A stretch of DNA of 40,235 nt from Clostridium sardiniense (GCF_016907995.1 NZ_JAFBDA010000029.1:1-40235), one strand, 5' to 3'; shown: positions 7,188 to 15,884, numbered from the stretch's first letter. Translations and numbers: made by a program. Notes: generated by a model from the letters alone, not told the origin.

Positions 7188-7485
7188 AACAATGTTAGGT
7201 GAGTAAGTAGTATGTAAAATACTACTTAAATACATATTAATAAAATAAATTAAAAATAATTATTGATAAAATACGGATAGTAAGAGTTAATAGTTACAGA
7301 AATAAAACATTAACTTACATGAAACTTCTAAGTAAGAAAGATTAATTTAATAAACGTGGCTAACATTATTAATTTTGCGGCAGTGACCACCTACGTAACC
7401 ATGTCGGATTGAGATAGAATCAAAAAACTAATTGATATGACATTCTGAATTAATAGGTTCAATATATTATAGTGGAGGACTAGAG
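7188..7485. other. Leader region of the 7486 gene, possibly structured
   Basis: No ORF. A stretch at about 7355-7415 is clearly richer in G+C than its surroundings (contains CGTGGCTAAC, GCGGCAGTGACCACC, CATGTCGG) and sits about 70-130 bases upstream of the next gene. It could be a folded RNA leader; I cannot match it to a known riboswitch. Confidence 0.3.
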
Positions 7486-7926
7486 ATGAGGGCTAAAATC
7501 AATAATGAGATCTTAAAAGTAAAAGTAATAGATCCTGAATATAATAACTATGCTAAAGAGGTTGTTATATTAGAAGGGAACTGGAAGGGTTATAGGGCAA
7601 TAGTAGAGAATAAAGATATTATAGAATTAAATACTTATAGTAAGCTAGTTAAGTTTATAAAAGGATTTATAGACACTGAAGAATTAGAAGATTATCATTT
7701 TTGTGAATTAATAGATAATGATATTTATAATATCATTAAAGAATTCGCCAGCCAGTATAATATAACAAATAGTGAATACTATAAGTTAATAGACATATAT
7801 AGCAATTATAACGATTGTACGTCTATAGATGAGGTTAAAACAAATATTATTATTGATACTATACAACAAACTTTAAATGGTATTAAAAGCAGCTTTACGA
7901 AAATAAAAAAAGAGAACTTATTATAA
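7486..7926 (+). CDS. Hypothetical protein, 146 aa
   Basis: Ribosome site TGGAGGAC before the ATG. The N-terminal half looks beta-rich (KINNEILKVKVIDPEY, EVVILEGNWKGYRAIVENKD), suggestive of a small barrel. The C-terminal half is helical and acidic with a Lys-rich end. No family recognised; soluble, no signal peptide. Confidence 0.65.
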   Translation: MRAKINNEILKVKVIDPEYNNYAKEVVILEGNWKGYRAIVENKDIIELNTYSKLVKFIKGFIDTEELEDYHFCELIDNDIYNIIKEFASQYNITNSEYYKLIDIYSNYNDCTSIDEVKTNIIIDTIQQTLNGIKSSFTKIKKENLL

Positions 7927-8347
7927 AATAAATAATTAATTGTAGTTTATATCCTTTTTGATGTATCTTTATAAATATAGTAAGGTTTAATTAACAATTA
8001 AGACCCATAGTTGATTAAAGGAAAAAAATAGTATATTGGAATTTATTAAGTAAAAAAACTTACTGTTTATTATCTTGAGTTTACACTATTCACTATATAA
8101 TAAAAATATGAAGCGTGTGAATGTAGCATATGAGAACATGCGAGATTTGGAGTATAGCAAATCTTAGAAACTATATAACTACATAGGAAAAAATTATCTT
8201 AAGAAAAAAAAGGTGATACATAGAAAAAAATTATTTAACTTTTGATTTTAGAATACAATGAAATAAAATAAAAGATGTCTTAAAGTACTTAATTGATAGT
8301 ACGCTATAAATAAGCTTTTATAAGATCAAAGAGTAAGAAAAATAAAA
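7927..8347. other. Intergenic region with two small hairpins
   Basis: No credible ORF. At 8126-8164 two adjacent hairpins occur: GCAT...ATGC (8126-8141) and the perfect AGATTTG / CAAATCT (8143-8164). They could belong to a small RNA. The rest is A+T-rich without recognisable signals. Confidence 0.3.
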
Positions 8348-8639
8348 ATGGAAATAAAGAGTATTTATTATAAAGTGAGAAAAAACTAAATTATTTAATT
8401 GTATTACTAGAAAAAAATTAGAAGAAGTAAAAGAGAATAGTGAAATAGTTTTAATTATTAATCTTAAAGATAATGAATTAGATGAGGTATTAGAATACTG
8501 TAAAAAACTTATAAATACCTTACATATAGAAATTAATGAACCATTAGGAATAGAAGAAATAAGATCATTTAGTAAGCAGGACGATAATATAAATAATTTT
8601 CTTGAGATAATCAATATAACAATTATAAAGAATATATAA
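8348..8639 (+). pseudogene. Frameshifted small ORF remnant
   Basis: An ORF starting at ATG 8348 (MEIKSIYYKVRKN) stops at 8387-8389. The sequence stays protein-like in another frame until the stop at 8637: LFNCITRKKLEEVKEN, then EIVLIINLKDNELDEVLEYC and further acidic helices. A one-base indel near the A-run at 8380-8389 would join them into about 96 residues. Function unknown. Confidence 0.45.
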
Positions 8640-8716
8640 TAGATTAATTAGATTATAATTTACGATATATATAATAAAATAAATAAATAATATAATAAAA
8701 ATTGGGAGTGGTTAAA

Positions 8717-9070
8717 ATGAAAAATATAAAGATGATAATAATATTAATGGTGGCAGTATTTTTACTTGGAATAGGTTCAGGAATAGGCTTAAATAGAGTA
8801 GTAACAAATAATAATATTAATAAAATAAATAAACAACCAATTACAATAGTAAGAACACTTACACAAAGTACAGATGATGTGAAGCTTAATAAAGGCGATG
8901 TCTACAAACAATATTCAAATGATAGCTGGAGCATAGAAAATGAATCAACTAATACTTTTGAATTCCAACCAATGGAAACTGGAGATTGGAATTTTGAGTT
9001 AAATAACAAAAAAGATTTTGATAAATTAGTACAAACTTATTTAAGCATACAAAATAACGGATTTTATTAA
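8717..9070 (+). CDS. Membrane-anchored or secreted small protein, unknown
   Basis: 117 residues from ATG 8717, chosen because GGGAGTGG (8704-8711) is the ribosome site. One N-terminal hydrophobic helix (MIIILMVAVFLLGIGSGIGL) acts as signal-anchor or signal peptide, with no lipobox Cys. The outer part contains WSIENESTNTFEFQPMETGD and looks beta-rich. No family recognised. Confidence 0.6.
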   Translation: MKNIKMIIILMVAVFLLGIGSGIGLNRVVTNNNINKINKQPITIVRTLTQSTDDVKLNKGDVYKQYSNDSWSIENESTNTFEFQPMETGDWNFELNNKKDFDKLVQTYLSIQNNGFY

Positions 9071-9119
9071 AAATATAAAATAAATAAAAAATTATAGTTA
9101 TAAAATAATAGTCTTGTAT

Positions 9120-9207
9120 GGGTAGTAAGCTGATATTACTATCCTTAAAGGCGTCTATATAGATATTAATATAAATACTTTAGGAGGTGCTTAAAATGTG
9201 TTTATGA
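9120..9207 (+). promoter_or_regulatory. Hairpin and three-codon mini-ORF upstream of the Rep-like gene
   Basis: A stem-loop GGGTAGTAA / TTACTATCC (about 9120-9144) is followed by a strong ribosome site AGGAGGTGC (9182-9190) and the mini-ORF ATG-TGT-TTA-TGA (9196-9207, Met-Cys-Leu). The next gene starts 50 bases later with its own site. This could be a translational leader or the stub of a lost gene. Confidence 0.35.
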
Positions 9208-9257
9208 GGTTTATATAAGGAAAATATATAGAAATAATGAATAGGAGTGATAATTAA

Positions 9258-10121
9258 TTGATAAACTGTACAATAATTAATAATGAAACTGGTGAAATAT
9301 TAAGAGATGATTTTAATATTATAGAAATTGAAGACGAAAAAAAGAAAAAAGAAACAATGGAATACTTAAAAGAAAAAAATGAATTTGAAACATTAACATA
9401 TGCAAATATGGGAAACTTTTATTTAAACTTTTATTTAAAGTTACCTAAGATCGATAAACAGTATATATTTAGATTTATATATCTTTGTACATACTTAAAA
9501 TTTAATGATAATAGACTAATGAGAAAGATAAATAATAAAAATGAATTAATAAAGGTGTGTGATCTTATGCATTTATTACAATTAGGAAAAACAGAATATA
9601 ATAAAACAAGAAATATATTAGTAGATAATAAATTGATAAAAATAAATGAAGATAGATCTATTTCCATAGATGATAAAATTAGCTTTGTTAGTAAGGTTAA
9701 AAAAGATAATAAAGACGAATATAGCAGAATGTTTAAAATAGCCATACAAGAATTATATAAAAACAGTAGACCAAAAGAACATAAAAGATTAGCCTTGCTT
9801 ATAGAGCTACTGCCATTTATACATTACAAATATAACATAGTATGCAAGAATCCAGAATGTGAACTCATGGAAGATATAAAGCCTTTTACAATACAAGAGA
9901 TACAAGAATATAGTAAAACTTATACCGATAAAAATTTATCAAGATTCAAAAAGAATATGTTGAATATATTTGTTGGAGGTCAAAAGGCAATGATGATTGT
10001 TGAAGATTATAAAAAGAAATTTATAATAGTTAATCCTAAAATATATTACAAAGGTAATGATATTAATAATCTTAGATACTTAATTAATTTATTTAGAATT
10101 TATGTAAATACTAATATATAA
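9258..10121 (+). CDS. Rep-like plasmid replication protein (winged-helix type), tentative
   Basis: 287 residues starting at TTG 9258 behind AGGAGTGAT (9243-9251). The N-terminal part contains 'NMGNFYLNFYLKLPKIDKQY' and 'FRFIYLCTYLKFNDNRLMRK'. A winged-helix-like unit follows (MHLLQLGKTEYNKTRNILVD, NKLIKINEDRSISI). This resembles RepL/RepA-like initiators of Firmicutes plasmids, where an HTH reads origin DNA. Two Cys (CKNPECEL) sit in the middle. It is the only initiator candidate in the window and lies near the gene-free skewed region. A regulator with a similar wHTH is the alternative. Confidence 0.55.
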   Translation: MINCTIINNETGEILRDDFNIIEIEDEKKKKETMEYLKEKNEFETLTYANMGNFYLNFYLKLPKIDKQYIFRFIYLCTYLKFNDNRLMRKINNKNELIKVCDLMHLLQLGKTEYNKTRNILVDNKLIKINEDRSISIDDKISFVSKVKKDNKDEYSRMFKIAIQELYKNSRPKEHKRLALLIELLPFIHYKYNIVCKNPECELMEDIKPFTIQEIQEYSKTYTDKNLSRFKKNMLNIFVGGQKAMMIVEDYKKKFIIVNPKIYYKGNDINNLRYLINLFRIYVNTNI

Positions 10122-10739
10122 TAAAGTTAAAAACATCAAATAAAATCAAACAAAAATAATTTTTAGAGTTCGCAAAATGTATTTATATACTATTTGCGTT
10201 CACATGATGTATAGATAGAGATATCAATTAACTTAAAACTGATATTTTATATAATTAATAATAAAAATAATATTATTAGGTTAGTCCCATATCCAGCATA
10301 TGTAAGGTTATGAATTATTCACAAAATCTCATATTAATAAGACAATAAGTACATTTGGAGTAGCTAAATACGATCAAAATGTTTATAACAAAGAAAAGAT
10401 ATGGTTGAAGAGGTATACGGAAAATTTAATATAGATTCAGATGTATTAGAAGGGTTAATGATTAAAGAGGAAATAGATTAAGGAATAAATATAACATGGG
10501 GAAGAAAAAATTGAATTAATAAGTAATTAAAAGTATGATGTAGAAATATTAAATAAATAGTTAATCGAACTTTAACTTATTATATCAGTGGCATCTATAG
10601 TTATATTATTCGAATTAGAAAATAAGAAAGAGATAGATATGTACAAATTTATACTGATAAGAGGTCTATACTAGTGTAATTATTAAAAACGATGACATTG
10701 GTATATATTACAACAATTTTCCACATAAATTTATAAAAC
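10122..10739. other. Gene-poor stretch downstream of the Rep-like gene
   Basis: Contains an inverted repeat with CGCAAA (10171-10176) and TTTGCG (10193-10198) arms. TTATTCACA at 10315-10323 matches the DnaA-box consensus TTATNCACA. A 26-codon ORF at 10401-10481 (MVEEVYGKFNIDSDVL) reads like a gene remnant. Otherwise no coding signal. An origin could lie here as well as at 5.8-6.8 kb. Confidence 0.35.
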
Positions 10740-10768
10740 TTTACATTTTTCCTAATTAATGATATAAT
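10740..10768 (+). promoter_or_regulatory. Promoter of the second peptidoglycan-binding protein
   Basis: TTTACA (10740-10745), 17-bp spacer, TATAAT (10763-10768). About 26 bases before the ATG, so the mRNA has a very short leader carrying GGGAGAG. Confidence 0.8.
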
Positions 10769-10793
10769 TTCAAATGAAAGGGAGAGTGGGTTT

Positions 10794-11180
10794 ATGAATA
10801 AAAAAATAATTATATCATTGGGAGCATTTTTAATTTTTACAAATGTTTCTTTATTACCTAATTTTGTTGTACAAGCACATGCTAGTTCAAAAAATATTAC
10901 GGAATATACTAATGCAAGCAATCTAAATGAAAAAGAAGGACGATTATCAGTAGGGCAGAAACCTCAACTTACAAGACTTCTAAAAGTGACTAATCCTTTA
11001 ATGTATGGTTATGATGTTGAATACGTACAAAAGGTACTTAGAAATTTGGGATATAAGCTTAGGGTTGATGGATATTATGGGAATGAGACTAAAAATACAG
11101 TGATTAGGTTCCAAAAAAGTAAGAGATTAGATCCGGATGGAATCGTTGGGCCCCTTACTTTTAAGGCGTTAATTAGTTAA
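10794..11180 (+). CDS. Secreted peptidoglycan-binding protein
   Basis: 128 residues. A signal peptide (MNKKIIISLGAFLIFTNVSL...) ends in VQAHA, a typical signal peptidase I site at about residue 30. After a short linker, residues about 65-126 form a PG_binding_1 domain: 'YVQKVLRNLGYKLRVDGYYG', NETKNTVIRFQ, LDPDGIVGPLTFKAL. No catalytic domain, so it probably only binds cell wall. It is a second secreted wall-binding protein on this element, besides the one at 3545-4303, but without its hydrophobic middle segment. Confidence 0.85.
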   Translation: MNKKIIISLGAFLIFTNVSLLPNFVVQAHASSKNITEYTNASNLNEKEGRLSVGQKPQLTRLLKVTNPLMYGYDVEYVQKVLRNLGYKLRVDGYYGNETKNTVIRFQKSKRLDPDGIVGPLTFKALIS

Positions 11181-11202
11181 TGAAATAATATATATTTATA
11201 TA

Positions 11203-11232
11203 AAAAGGACTATATTTTATATAGTTCTTTTT
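11203..11232 (+). terminator. Terminator of the 10794-11180 gene
   Basis: AAAGGACTATAT / ATATAGTTCTTT stem followed by a T run. Confidence 0.85.
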
Positions 11233-11326
11233 TATATAAATATATATATTTTACATAAAGACATATATTAAGTAATATTAGAAAAATAGGTATAACTTTA
11301 ATAATTTTGTACGGTTTTAATGATAA

Positions 11327-11356
11327 TTTTAATTAAAACTATACTTTTAATTAAAA
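11327..11356. repeat. Two identical 12-bp palindromes TTTTAATTAAAA
   Basis: Copies at 11327-11338 and 11345-11356, 18 bp centre to centre, within the non-coding stretch before the 11569 gene. Operator-like in form, but AT-rich palindromes are common in this DNA. Confidence 0.35.
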
Positions 11357-11416
11357 GAAATAAATAACAAAAAATGACTTTACAACCAGTAAAAAAAGTA
11401 TTAATATAAAAATACA

Positions 11417-11428
11417 GAACTTATGTTC
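11417..11428. promoter_or_regulatory. LexA/DinR-like SOS box
   Basis: GAACTTATGTTC followed by G matches the Firmicute SOS-box form GAAC-N4-GTTC. It lies 46 bases upstream of the -35 of the next promoter, so repression would have to act from upstream or on a different start. An identical 12-mer occurs at 37508-37519. Confidence 0.55.
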
Positions 11429-11474
11429 GTATAGATAAATTTTTAACAATCGAATATAGGAGTTTCATTTATGT

Positions 11475-11503
11475 TTTACAATTTATTTACAAAAATATAT
11501 TAT
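11475..11503 (+). promoter_or_regulatory. Promoter of the 11569 gene
   Basis: TTTACA (11475-11480), 17-bp spacer, TATTAT (11498-11503). Confidence 0.55.
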
Positions 11504-11568
11504 GAATGTGAAAAAATTTGATAATCAAGGTATTTTTATAATATTTAACAAAAGAGGGGACATGCTAA

Positions 11569-11808
11569 ATGAAAGAAAATATAAAGCATTTATTAGACAA
11601 AAATTTAGGGGAAACTATTCGTATTGCTGGCTCATTAGGGGATAAAGAAGAAAAATTAAAAAGAATACATATAGAAGATAACACTTTATATATTAATAAT
11701 AATAGTATTAATTTAAATAAATATATTGATATTAAATTATTAGATAGAAATTTAATATCATTTAGAAACAAAGAAGAATTAATAGTATTATTACTAAAAA
11801 ATAAATAA
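11569..11808 (+). CDS. Small hypothetical protein, 79 aa
   Basis: Ribosome site AGAGGGGA before the ATG. Mixed alpha/beta pattern: an N-terminal helix (NIKHLLDKNLGETIRI), a beta pair with 'HIEDNTLYINNNSINLNKYI' and a C-terminal helix. It has its own promoter and terminator, so it is a separate transcription unit placed before the DGQHR/recombinase-like pair. No family recognised. Confidence 0.65.
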   Translation: MKENIKHLLDKNLGETIRIAGSLGDKEEKLKRIHIEDNTLYINNNSINLNKYIDIKLLDRNLISFRNKEELIVLLLKNK

Positions 11809-11835
11809 AAAGTTAGAATATTAATTCTAACTTTT
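11807..11835 (+). terminator. Terminator of the 11569 gene
   Basis: GTTAGAAT / ATTCTAAC stem (11812-11831) flanked by A and T runs. Confidence 0.85.
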
Positions 11836-11917
11836 GTATATGCTATTTATTGAAATATTTAAAAAACTATGTTAAAATTTATGTAAAGATAAAAGTGTTA
11901 AAAGGAAGGGGTAGAGT

Positions 11918-13258
11918 ATGAAAAATATTAGAGATAATTTCTTAAAAATAAAAAAAGAAATAGCTTATAAAAATGAAGCAAGAATATTAAATAAATACTT
12001 TATAAAGAAAAATTTAAGGGCTAGCACTGTTCAATTTTTATTAAACGATCAATTGGATATAAATGATTTAGATGTAAATGAACAAATAGCACTATGTAAA
12101 GGACTATCTGAATTAGGGTATGAGGAATTTAATCCAACTAATTATTTTACTTCATCTCAATTATTAAATTTTGAGACATTAGTAATAAAAGAAAATCATA
12201 CTAATATAATGGAGTTTGAAAATGTATCTGAGTATAATGATGATTTATATCATGTTACAGCTTGGAAACCTAGCGAACATGTAAAAGCATGGAAAAATAG
12301 AAATATAAGATATAATTTTGACGCACAGAGACAATCAATATTATCTATTGATAGATGGGGGAATGTAACTCAAAAAATGAATATCAATAGAGAAAGTGTA
12401 AATGCAATAAAAAAACTTATAAAGGAAAAGAAATATTTTCCACCTGATATGTTAACTTTTAATATATTACAATTAGAAGATAAAGAACCATTGGTTAAAT
12501 ATGATGGAGAAAATAGAAAATTAGTGATAAAAACTGAACCAGATTTTGAAAGTCCTAATACAACTTTTTTTGATGTTGTTGATGGAGCGCATAGAACTAT
12601 AGCTTTAGTTGAATTATATGATGAGGGCGTAAACATAGATGATATATTTTTAGGATTCCCAGTTCAAATTTCAATTACGACAGTAGAAGAAGCTAATGCT
12701 TTTATTTATAGACAGGCTCAGGCTAATAGACAAAATGAAGTGTTCTTAGAGCAAAGAATAGAAGATAAATATAAAAAGTTTATAGATAAAGTTGAATCAT
12801 ATGGCAATAAAGAAACAAATATATTATTTAATAATATTTCTGATTCTTATGAAAGAATGAAATTAGATAAAAAAGTTACTTATGTTGGATTATTAAAAAG
12901 TGCATTAAGAATGATTGAGAAAAATTTAGATATTAATTTTGATTCAAGAGCAGAGTTGAATTTTGGTAGTAGGAAAATAGTAGAAGTAGTAAATACTATA
13001 GCGGAAATATTAAAAGAAGAAGGAAAAGAATATATTTATGAAAATAACTGTAATATTTATTTTGGATTTTTTGTTTTAGCTTACTATTTAAAAATTAATA
13101 AAGTAAATGAAGATAAAATGTTTGATATTTTGTTTGAGATTGTACAAAATATGATTAAGAAAGAATCCGAATTAAATAAATTAAAATTAAATGTATTAAA
13201 CACAAACTATAGTAAAATTTATAATTTCTTTGTCGATTTATTAGAGGAAGTGAAATAG
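11918..13258 (+). CDS. DGQHR-type (ParB/DndB-like fold) protein
   Basis: 446 residues. The core motif DGAHR at residues 222-226 (VVDGAHRTIALVEL), with AQANRQ at 267-272 and YNFDAQRQS at 132-140, fits the DGQHR superfamily that includes DndB and ParB-like nuclease folds. Gln is replaced by Ala in the motif. The second half is helical. Members bind or modify DNA, but the role of this branch is unknown to me. It is translationally coupled to the next gene (1 base between stop and ATG). The pair resembles, from memory and unverified, the yopQ-yopR neighbourhood of phage SP-beta, where an integrase-like protein is the lysogeny repressor. Ribosome site AAGGAAGGGG. Confidence 0.7.
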   Translation: MKNIRDNFLKIKKEIAYKNEARILNKYFIKKNLRASTVQFLLNDQLDINDLDVNEQIALCKGLSELGYEEFNPTNYFTSSQLLNFETLVIKENHTNIMEFENVSEYNDDLYHVTAWKPSEHVKAWKNRNIRYNFDAQRQSILSIDRWGNVTQKMNINRESVNAIKKLIKEKKYFPPDMLTFNILQLEDKEPLVKYDGENRKLVIKTEPDFESPNTTFFDVVDGAHRTIALVELYDEGVNIDDIFLGFPVQISITTVEEANAFIYRQAQANRQNEVFLEQRIEDKYKKFIDKVESYGNKETNILFNNISDSYERMKLDKKVTYVGLLKSALRMIEKNLDINFDSRAELNFGSRKIVEVVNTIAEILKEEGKEYIYENNCNIYFGFFVLAYYLKINKVNEDKMFDILFEIVQNMIKKESELNKLKLNVLNTNYSKIYNFFVDLLEEVK

Positions 13259-13259
13259 T

Positions 13260-14468
13260 ATGAATAGTAATGAAGCGTTAACTTATAAAGAAGCGTTAAG
13301 TAGTTATGATAGATTAGATAATTTTTTACAAAATAAAGTTAAGTATTTAGAAAGCAGAACAGAATTAAGTGAAAATTCAAAGAGTGTGATGTGGACAAAA
13401 TTTAGAAAAGATATTCACACATTTGAATATATTTGGGATAAAGATTTAGCATTATTTAATGAAGATGATATTAAGAAAGTGTTGGGATCAATTATTGGCG
13501 GGACATTAAGTCCAGCTAAAACATTACTATCAATTATAAATAGATATGAAGTATGGGCTATGTCTGTGGGATTAAATACAGCTTCTAACCCATGTGACAC
13601 AATTAATTTAACAAGTTTAGTAACAGTGACTAAAACAATTGTAGATAACACGATAATAAGTATAGATGAATTATTTGAATTATGGGATTATATACAAACA
13701 TATCCGAATAGATTTTGTGATAGAGTAACTTATCAAAACTTTGCTATGATATTATTAATGAGAATTGGATTAAAAGGCGAAAAACAATGGAATGAAGTAA
13801 TGTATCTTAAAGAAGAAGATATAAATTTTGAAGATGGTATAATTAATGTTACTAATAGGGATAAAGACGTTGTAGAGGGAAAGAAACCTTTAGAAGTAGT
13901 GAAAGAGATAAGCGTAGAACCTAGAATATTAAAAGTGATAAAAAGAGCTATAGAAGAAAAAGAATATGAGTATAATTTTAATGCTGGCAGAGGATCACAA
14001 GCAACAATTAAAAAAAGTAACTTCTATATAGATTATGGATATATTATTAAGCCTGAGCAGGATCAAGGTGAAATTATTAACTCTACAGTGTTTAGAAAAA
14101 GATTAAGTAATTTCTTTGATGCAGCTGAAAGAAAATTCATAAGTGCTAAGGATATTTTTAGAAATGCTAAATTAGATATGTTACTTGATTTAAAAGAAAG
14201 TAAAGGACAATTAGATATTCAAGATTTTAAAATAGTGCAAGATTATTTTGAACCATATTTAAAGAGTAATACTTCTTACATGTCTTTAAAAGAGTTCTAT
14301 GTTAGTTATACTCAAGATGATGATATCTTGGGAACAAGAGATATGACTAATTCTAAAAGTGAGGAAGAAAAGAGAGAAGAGAGAAAACAGTTCTTTAGAG
14401 ATTATTATCAAAATGTCTTAAAAGAGAGAAGAAGAAAACAAAAGCAAATGCAAAAAGAAGAGGAATAA
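13260..14468 (+). CDS. Tyrosine-recombinase-like protein lacking catalytic residues; possible phage-type repressor
   Basis: 402 residues. The N-terminal helical part (about 15-115) resembles a core-binding domain. Residues 155-200 follow the start of a tyrosine recombinase catalytic domain ('LLMRIGLKGEKQWNEVMYLK' then EEDINFEDGIINV), but the essential first Arg is Lys (GLKG). I find no HxxR, no His-Trp and no Tyr nucleophile motif. The tail (about 360-402) is extremely charged (EEEKREERKQ, KERRRKQKQMQKEEE). Catalytically dead recombinase folds serve as DNA-binding repressors in SP-beta-like phages (MrpR). I infer a similar regulatory role, partnered with the DGQHR protein. Confidence 0.6.
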   Translation: MNSNEALTYKEALSSYDRLDNFLQNKVKYLESRTELSENSKSVMWTKFRKDIHTFEYIWDKDLALFNEDDIKKVLGSIIGGTLSPAKTLLSIINRYEVWAMSVGLNTASNPCDTINLTSLVTVTKTIVDNTIISIDELFELWDYIQTYPNRFCDRVTYQNFAMILLMRIGLKGEKQWNEVMYLKEEDINFEDGIINVTNRDKDVVEGKKPLEVVKEISVEPRILKVIKRAIEEKEYEYNFNAGRGSQATIKKSNFYIDYGYIIKPEQDQGEIINSTVFRKRLSNFFDAAERKFISAKDIFRNAKLDMLLDLKESKGQLDIQDFKIVQDYFEPYLKSNTSYMSLKEFYVSYTQDDDILGTRDMTNSKSEEEKREERKQFFRDYYQNVLKERRRKQKQMQKEEE

Positions 14469-14482
14469 TACCTCTTCTTTTT
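14452..14482 (+). terminator. Terminator overlapping the stop of the recombinase-like gene
   Basis: AAAAAGAAGAGG / CCTCTTCTTTTT perfect 12-bp stem with AATAATA loop; the stop codon is in the loop. Confidence 0.9.
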
Positions 14483-14512
14483 TATAATTAACAAAATAAA
14501 TAATGAATATAG

Positions 14513-14541
14513 TTGACAAGTGGAATTTATAGGTGTATTAT
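14513..14541 (+). promoter_or_regulatory. Promoter of mazF
   Basis: TTGACA (14513-14518), 17-bp spacer, TATTAT (14536-14541). The leader that follows carries GGAA...TTCC and an AAATAAATAAAAG stretch, the recurring leader pattern of this element. Confidence 0.8.
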
Positions 14542-14629
14542 AATATCAAAGGAAGGAAATAACAGAATTCCAAATAAATAAAAGATAATTATAAAAGTGG
14601 AAGATGGAGAATAGAGGAGGATATTGTAA

Positions 14630-15220
14630 ATGATGAACAATAAATTTTATAGAGGAGAAGTTTACTACGCAAATTTAGGTGAGGTAAAGGAAAAGGAAAA
14701 AGATTCAGAACAAAGAGGGATAAGACCAGTAATGATAATACAGAATGATATTGGTAATAAGTATAGCCCAACAGTTATTGTAGCAGCAATTTCATCAAAG
14801 ACATTTAAGAAAAAATTACCAACTCAGGTTTTATTAGATAGTGATTACATAGGTTTAAATCAAGAAAGCTTTATAATGTTAGAGCAAGTAAGAACTTTAG
14901 ATAAGTCAAAATTGCTAGGATATATAGGTAAGGTTAGTAATGACGATATGGATAAAATAGATTCAGCCGCTTTAGTTTCATTAGAATTGAGAGATAAAGT
15001 AATAATAGAAGAAAAAGCAAGAGACATAGAACAATTAGACAATGTTTTATATGTTGCAATAAAAACAGATGTTACATCATTAGATTTTATAGAAAACTTC
15101 AAAAGAGAAAGGGAATTAGCTATACAAGACCTAGAGAATTATTGTGCAAAAAGAGGACTAAATTATAAGAGTTATTATAAAGTTAATTTAAATCCAACTG
15201 AATTCAAAAGAGTTAGTTAG
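14630..15220 (+). CDS. mazF: MazF/PemK-type mRNA endoribonuclease with C-terminal extension
   Basis: 196 residues. Residues 6-120 are a full MazF fold: RGEVYYANLG, 'RGIRPVMIIQNDIGNKYSPT', TVIVAAISSK, FIMLEQVRTLDK. Arg32 (in IRPVMIIQND) and Thr48 (in SPT) match the catalytic Arg and Thr of Bacillus MazF. About 75 further residues are added (ARDIEQLDNVLYVAIKTDV..., then a helical part), not found in ordinary 115-residue MazF. No MazE-like AbrB-fold or RHH antitoxin lies upstream; the upstream gene is separated by a terminator. The helical protein 22 bases downstream is the only candidate partner. Ribosome site AGAGGAGG; ATG at 14630 or 14633. Confidence 0.9.
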   Translation: MMNNKFYRGEVYYANLGEVKEKEKDSEQRGIRPVMIIQNDIGNKYSPTVIVAAISSKTFKKKLPTQVLLDSDYIGLNQESFIMLEQVRTLDKSKLLGYIGKVSNDDMDKIDSAALVSLELRDKVIIEEKARDIEQLDNVLYVAIKTDVTSLDFIENFKRERELAIQDLENYCAKRGLNYKSYYKVNLNPTEFKRVS

Positions 15221-15242
15221 TTTAATACAAGGGGGATATTAA

Positions 15243-15884
15243 ATGAAGATAATAGATTTTCAAAAAGTAAGAGAAGATAAAAATAGCAAAGAATTAATCT
15301 TTGAAATGAGGAATGAGATAAGGACAGCATATATTTATTCAGGATTAAAACAATATAAACTTTGTATAGATAAATTAGAAAATATACGCAAAAAATATAA
15401 AAATAAATGTGATGATATTACAAATTATATAAATCTATATAGATTTTTAGGGGAATCTTACAATAAGATTGGAAATAAAAAAGAGTCAGAGTCTAATTAT
15501 AAGAAATTAAATATATTACTTGATAAATATGAAACACAATTATTAAGTAAACTTCCCCATGTTTATGTACTTGGGATTAATGATTATTACGATTTCAATA
15601 AAGGCATGTTATCTAAAGAGGAAAAAATTGATATAAATAAAAAGGTATATAGTTGTTGTTTAAAAAATAATTTTAATGCAGAATTAGTAATAGCTGCCAT
15701 GAGAATAAAGATCCTTGAGGAGCAGTATGTAGAAGTGATTAGCTCCTTAGGTTCTATACATAGTGATAAAGAAATAATTCTTCATAAAATAGTAGATGAT
15801 TTAAAAAATAATAGAATTGAGATATATAATAAAAATGTAGAATTAAATAAAATAGATTATATAAAAATAGCAATTAACAAATAA
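15243..15884 (+). CDS. Helical (TPR-like) protein, possible MazF partner
   Basis: 213 residues in the mazF operon, 22 bases after its stop, with AGGGGGAT as ribosome site. Almost all helical, with tandem helix pairs like tetratricopeptide repeats: 'AYIYSGLKQYKLCIDKLENI', then NLYRFLGESYNKIGNKKESE. No DNA-binding or catalytic motif seen. Position suggests it could modulate or neutralise the MazF, but this is only inference. Confidence 0.6.
   Translation: MKIIDFQKVREDKNSKELIFEMRNEIRTAYIYSGLKQYKLCIDKLENIRKKYKNKCDDITNYINLYRFLGESYNKIGNKKESESNYKKLNILLDKYETQLLSKLPHVYVLGINDYYDFNKGMLSKEEKIDINKKVYSCCLKNNFNAELVIAAMRIKILEEQYVEVISSLGSIHSDKEIILHKIVDDLKNNRIEIYNKNVELNKIDYIKIAINK

Noticed and set aside
7355..7415. 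Known riboswitch or T-box in the 7.2-7.5 kb leader
   Set aside because: GC-richer than its surroundings but no match to T-box, SAM, c-di-GMP, preQ1, cobalamin or fluoride motifs that I can recognise.
13260..14468. Active integrase for site-specific insertion
   Set aside because: The first catalytic Arg is Lys and the HxxR and Tyr motifs are missing; no attachment-site repeats seen nearby.
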